Positions 61,390-64,000 of a DNA stretch of 64,000 nucleotides are shown here, in pieces. The position numbers were made by a program, and so were the translations under genes. A model generated the notes under the pieces. The model did no database searches, was not told where the DNA came from, and was given only the letters and a program-made list of their open reading frames with translations. This stretch comes from Granulicella sp964247595. Its GTDB lineage: Bacteria; Acidobacteriota; Terriglobia; Terriglobales; Acidobacteriaceae. The stretch covers positions 69,568 to 133,567 of the forward strand of contig CAXTUW010000008.1 in assembly GCA_964247595.1 (NCBI GenBank). Direction: 5' to 3'. Each line of letters starts with the position of its first letter. The first letter of the stretch is position 1.

Positions 61390-62877
61390 ATGTATCCTCA
61401 AAGCCGCATGACCGCGACCGCCACGCCGCCGCACGCCCAACGGGACCACGCCGAACGCAGCGCCGCCAAACGTGCCGCCGCGCTCAGTTCCGTGCTCGCC
61501 GCGCTCGGGATTACGCTGCTTAAGCTCATCACCGGTGTGCTCACGGGCTCGCTTGGCATGCTTGGCGAAGCCGCCCACTCCGGCGTCGATCTCCTTGCCG
61601 CCGCGCTCACGCTCTTTACCGTCCGCGTCTCCGATCTGCCGGCTGACGCCGAGCACAACTATGGACACGGCAAGCTCGAAAGCATCTCCGCCGGTGTCGA
61701 AATCCTGCTCATGATCGGCTCTGCCGTTTGGGTTGCGGGAGCGGCTATCGGGCGTATTCTGCATCGCCGCCAACTCGACCTGCACTTCTCCGTCTGGCCC
61801 TTCGCGGTCTTGCTGCTCTCGGTTGCCGTCGATTTCACCAGGGCACGGACCCTCAGGCGTGTAGCCCACGAACAACGCAGCGAAGCTCTTGAGGCCGATG
61901 CCGTCCACTTTGGCACCGATATCTGGTCCGCGACCGCGGTCTTCTTTGGTCTGCTTGCGAGCTACGCGGGGCAACGCTTCTCGATCCCGATACTTCAACT
62001 AGCAGATCCAATGGCAGCCTTACTCGTAACAGTGGTCATCCTTTACGTGACCGCTCAGCTTGCCCGTCACACCCTCGACTCCCTTCTCGACGCCACCCCG
62101 CCTGAGGTACGCGCGCAACTCCGGGACGATCTTATCCGTGACATCGAGACCATCCCTGACGTCCTGCGCGCTGAACGTGTGCGGGTCCGCCGCTCCGGCT
62201 CCGATTATTTCGTCGACCTCACCCTCAGCCTGCCCCGCAATCTCACCTTCCAGCGCGCCGAGCAGGTCACCTCCGCCGCAACGCGCGCCGTGCAGCAGCA
62301 GCTACCTGAAGCCGATGTCGTCATCCATACCGTTCCCACGGCCAGCCTCGGTGAAAGCGTCTTTGAACGCATCCGCGCAGTGGCCGCCCAGGCAAACCTC
62401 TCCGTGCACGATGTCAGCGTCCAAGACCGCAACGGCCGCCTCGCCGTTGAGCAGCACCTGGAGGTACCCGAAACCATGCCGCTGCGTGAGGCCCACGAGC
62501 TCGTGACCGGTCTCGAAGGTGCCATCCGCCGCGAGGTCCCCGGCATTGCCTCTCTCCTCACCCACATCGAGAGCGAACCCGTCACCATCGCCTCCGGCAC
62601 GCCCATCGGCACTGCGGCCAATCTCGAAACACAGCTGCGCGAAACTGCCCGCACCTTTCCGGACATCCTCGACGTGCACGAGATCACGGTCACGCGCGGC
62701 CACTCGGGTGCGGGCGTCACCGTGCAGGTCAACTGCCATTGCACGCTGCCCGACGATCTCTCCATGGCCCGCGTGCACGAGGTCATCACCGACCTGGAAA
62801 GCGAATTCCGGCTCGGGCACCCGAATGTCTCCCGCGTACTGATCCACCCCGAACCAGCCACCGACAACCGGCGCTAA
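61390..62877 (+). CDS. cation diffusion facilitator with three C-terminal modules
   Basis: 495 residues, against about 300 for most CDF proteins. Six-helix core at about 30-225 with metal-site motifs AAHSGVDLLA, DAEHNYGHGKLES and DAVHFGTDIWSA. The cytosolic part has three similar ferredoxin-like modules: about 231-318 (LLDATPPEVRAQLRDDLI), 323-396 (FERIRAVAAQANLSVHDVSV) and 412-490 (LETQLRETARTFPDILDVHE). It exports divalent metal such as zinc, manganese or iron; the specificity is not clear. An ATG 18 bases in is an alternative start. Confidence 0.88.
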   Translation: MYPQSRMTATATPPHAQRDHAERSAAKRAAALSSVLAALGITLLKLITGVLTGSLGMLGEAAHSGVDLLAAALTLFTVRVSDLPADAEHNYGHGKLESISAGVEILLMIGSAVWVAGAAIGRILHRRQLDLHFSVWPFAVLLLSVAVDFTRARTLRRVAHEQRSEALEADAVHFGTDIWSATAVFFGLLASYAGQRFSIPILQLADPMAALLVTVVILYVTAQLARHTLDSLLDATPPEVRAQLRDDLIRDIETIPDVLRAERVRVRRSGSDYFVDLTLSLPRNLTFQRAEQVTSAATRAVQQQLPEADVVIHTVPTASLGESVFERIRAVAAQANLSVHDVSVQDRNGRLAVEQHLEVPETMPLREAHELVTGLEGAIRREVPGIASLLTHIESEPVTIASGTPIGTAANLETQLRETARTFPDILDVHEITVTRGHSGAGVTVQVNCHCTLPDDLSMARVHEVITDLESEFRLGHPNVSRVLIHPEPATDNRR

Positions 62878-62957
62878 CGGGATCCCACCCGAATCGCCGC
62901 TGCAACACGAGCAGTCCTGATGGCAGATAACCATTGGGGCACTACCTTCCTCTTTTC

Positions 62958-62985
62958 TTGTCATTCCCGAAGGGAATCTGCGCTT
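62958..62985 (+). repeat. dispersed repeat family 1, copy
   Basis: GTCATTCCCGAAGGGAATCTG followed by CGC, between the CDF and PASTA genes. Confidence 0.75.
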
Positions 62986-63001
62986 CGTTTTTGCCTTCTT
63001 C

Positions 63002-63027
63002 CTCTCATTCCCGCAGGGAATCTGCTG
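63002..63027 (+). repeat. dispersed repeat family 1, copy
   Basis: CTCATTCCCGCAGGGAATCTG, a second copy in the same orientation 44 bases later. Confidence 0.7.
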
Positions 63028-63164
63028 CTGCCGCCTCGGAAACCACAGTCACTCCAATACGGCTGAGCCTCGGGTCGAGAACGCCGATGCAGAGCCAGGT
63101 GGACTTTACATCTATTCGCGGGAGCTTTGACCTGGGATGTACCGACGCCTATGCTGAACAACGG

Positions 63165-63830
63165 ATGCTTCGCTTTTTCAAGATTGCTTTTCAGCTGTTG
63201 GCGATGGTCTCCGTCACCATCCTTGCAGCCGGCATAACGCTTCGCCTGGCGCTCCATGTGGGCGAGGTCCGCATCCCCGAACTCTCCGGTCTCACCGTCT
63301 CCGAGGCCTCCGACGCCGCGCTGCACAGCGGTCTCGACCTCAACATCGAGAACAAATATTACTCAACCACGGTTCCCGCAGGCCGGGTTCTCTCTCAGGC
63401 TCCCGCGGCAGGTTCAGAGGTCCGCAAAGGGTGGCAGGTTCGCGTTACGGAAAGCCTAGGCCCCCAACAGGTCACCATCCCGAATGTTGTCGGCGAGCCG
63501 ATGCGCGAGGCTTCGATGGACCTCCGCCGCGACACCCTCGACATCGGCACCCTTGCCCACCTCGATGCGCCTGGCGATGTCGATCTGGTGCTCGCCCAGA
63601 CGCCCCCGCCGAACGCCGGGGTCGACCAACCCCGCGTCAATCTCCTGCTCAGCTCCGCTGCAGGGGACACGACCTCGTCGTTCGTTATGCCTTCGTTCAC
63701 CGGCATGAGTTACACCAATGCCAACCATGCCGCGATCGCCCTCGGCTTGCGGGTCGCGGCCATCGGCGGCATCCTGGAGCGGCACATGGCGGAAACCGGC
63801 TTCATGCCGGCCGCGGCACTCCGCGCCTGA
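63165..63830 (+). CDS. membrane-anchored PASTA-domain protein
   Basis: 221 residues. A membrane anchor (5-27: FKIAFQLLAMVSVTILAAG) is followed by PASTA domains: about 38-100 (IPELSGLTVSEASDAALHSG, SQAPAAGSEVRKGW), 103-170 (IPNVVGEPMREASMDL) and a third that begins FVMPSFTGMSYTNANHAAIA and stops after about 42 residues, shorter than normal. PASTA domains bind peptidoglycan. The ATG at 63165 is chosen because the anchor begins there; upstream in-frame sequence crosses two repeat copies. Confidence 0.75.
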   Translation: MLRFFKIAFQLLAMVSVTILAAGITLRLALHVGEVRIPELSGLTVSEASDAALHSGLDLNIENKYYSTTVPAGRVLSQAPAAGSEVRKGWQVRVTESLGPQQVTIPNVVGEPMREASMDLRRDTLDIGTLAHLDAPGDVDLVLAQTPPPNAGVDQPRVNLLLSSAAGDTTSSFVMPSFTGMSYTNANHAAIALGLRVAAIGGILERHMAETGFMPAAALRA

Positions 63831-63842
63831 CTGGCGGCGCCT

Positions 63843-64000
63843 TCACTCGCACTTCGACCAGCCGCAATGGCGGCAGCTCAGGCACCCGGCTTCCCGCACG
63901 AGGCCGGGCTGGCTGCATTTCGGGCACAACGGACCGAGCGGGCGGTCGGTGGCGTGGACGGACGGCGCGGCCGGCGTCGTTTCCGCCGCGGCCGGCATGA
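63843..64000 (-). CDS. nrdJ: vitamin B12-dependent ribonucleotide reductase, C-terminal tail (partial)
   Basis: The minus strand encodes, from the right edge, a Pro/Ala/Thr linker and then LCPKCSQPGLVREAG, CLSCRHCGWSKCE and a stop. The four-Cys pattern CxxC...CxxCxxCGWSKC is the zinc-binding, redox-active C-terminal tail of class II (NrdJ) enzymes. Only about 52 codons are in the window; the catalytic body lies beyond the right edge. Convergent with the PASTA gene. Confidence 0.75.
   Translation of the reverse strand, partial: MPAAAETTPAAPSVHATDRPLGPLCPKCSQPGLVREAGCLSCRHCGWSKCE

Noticed and set aside
63804..63998. 14-base inverted repeat (ATGCCGGCCGCGGC and its complement at 63985-63998)
   Set aside because: Both arms are GC-only runs inside coding sequence with Ala/Pro codons, so chance similarity is likely.

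Overview
The window reads as ordinary chromosome of a Gram-negative, high-GC bacterium, most probably an acidobacterium of the Terriglobia (Acidobacteriaceae). This is inference from gene content: a VWFA-related protein of the acidobacterial type, several secreted proteins with carboxypeptidase-regulatory-like domains, a menaquinone methyltransferase, outer-membrane genes (Lol transporter parts, a PagL-like lipid A deacylase), a methionine synthase split into two genes, and a tig-clpP-clpX-lon block. No rRNA, complete tRNA, transposase, integrase or CRISPR array is visible.

Left edge (1-2423): an imuA-imuB mutasome cassette on the minus strand, with imuB running off the left edge. Small ORFs and gene-poor DNA follow, ending at a 58-nt 3' half of a tRNA-Leu(UAA) gene. 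This looks like the attachment-site scar of an integrated element whose body lies to the left.

2447-21557: lytic transglycosylase; ECF sigma factor with zinc anti-sigma factor; formimidoyltransferase; PagL-like protein; yebC; lysA; PspC-like protein; TPR and carboxypeptidase-regulatory-like envelope proteins; VWA protein; Lol-type permease and ATPase separated by a repeat-rich coiled-coil protein, an esterase and an AhpD-like protein.

21991-32545: proteostasis block clpC, aldose epimerase-like protein, tig, clpP, clpX, lon, with hairpin terminators after clpC, clpP and lon.

32980-42533: DUF3309 mini-protein, aminotransferase, a threonine-synthase-like gene coupled to a MoaD/ThiS-like sulfur carrier ending in GGC, a histone-H1-like protein, methionine synthase in two coupled halves, and a NuoI-type ferredoxin subunit.

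42604-51348: F1 part of ATP synthase (b, b', delta, alpha, gamma, beta, epsilon), without genes for a and c but with an extra 53-residue ORF between alpha and gamma; then hfq-hflX.

51509-64000: DegT aminotransferase, two lipoproteins, a tatA/B-tatC-M28 peptidase operon, TerC, aroB-menG, a CDF transporter with three C-terminal modules, a PASTA protein, and the last codons of a B12-dependent ribonucleotide reductase at the right edge.

Two dispersed repeat families run through the intergenic spaces. One (core ATTCCCGAAGGGAAT) has eleven recognisable copies, two of them translated in frame inside the split methionine synthase. The other (starting GTCATCCTGAGCG) forms palindromic elements of 92-97 bp.
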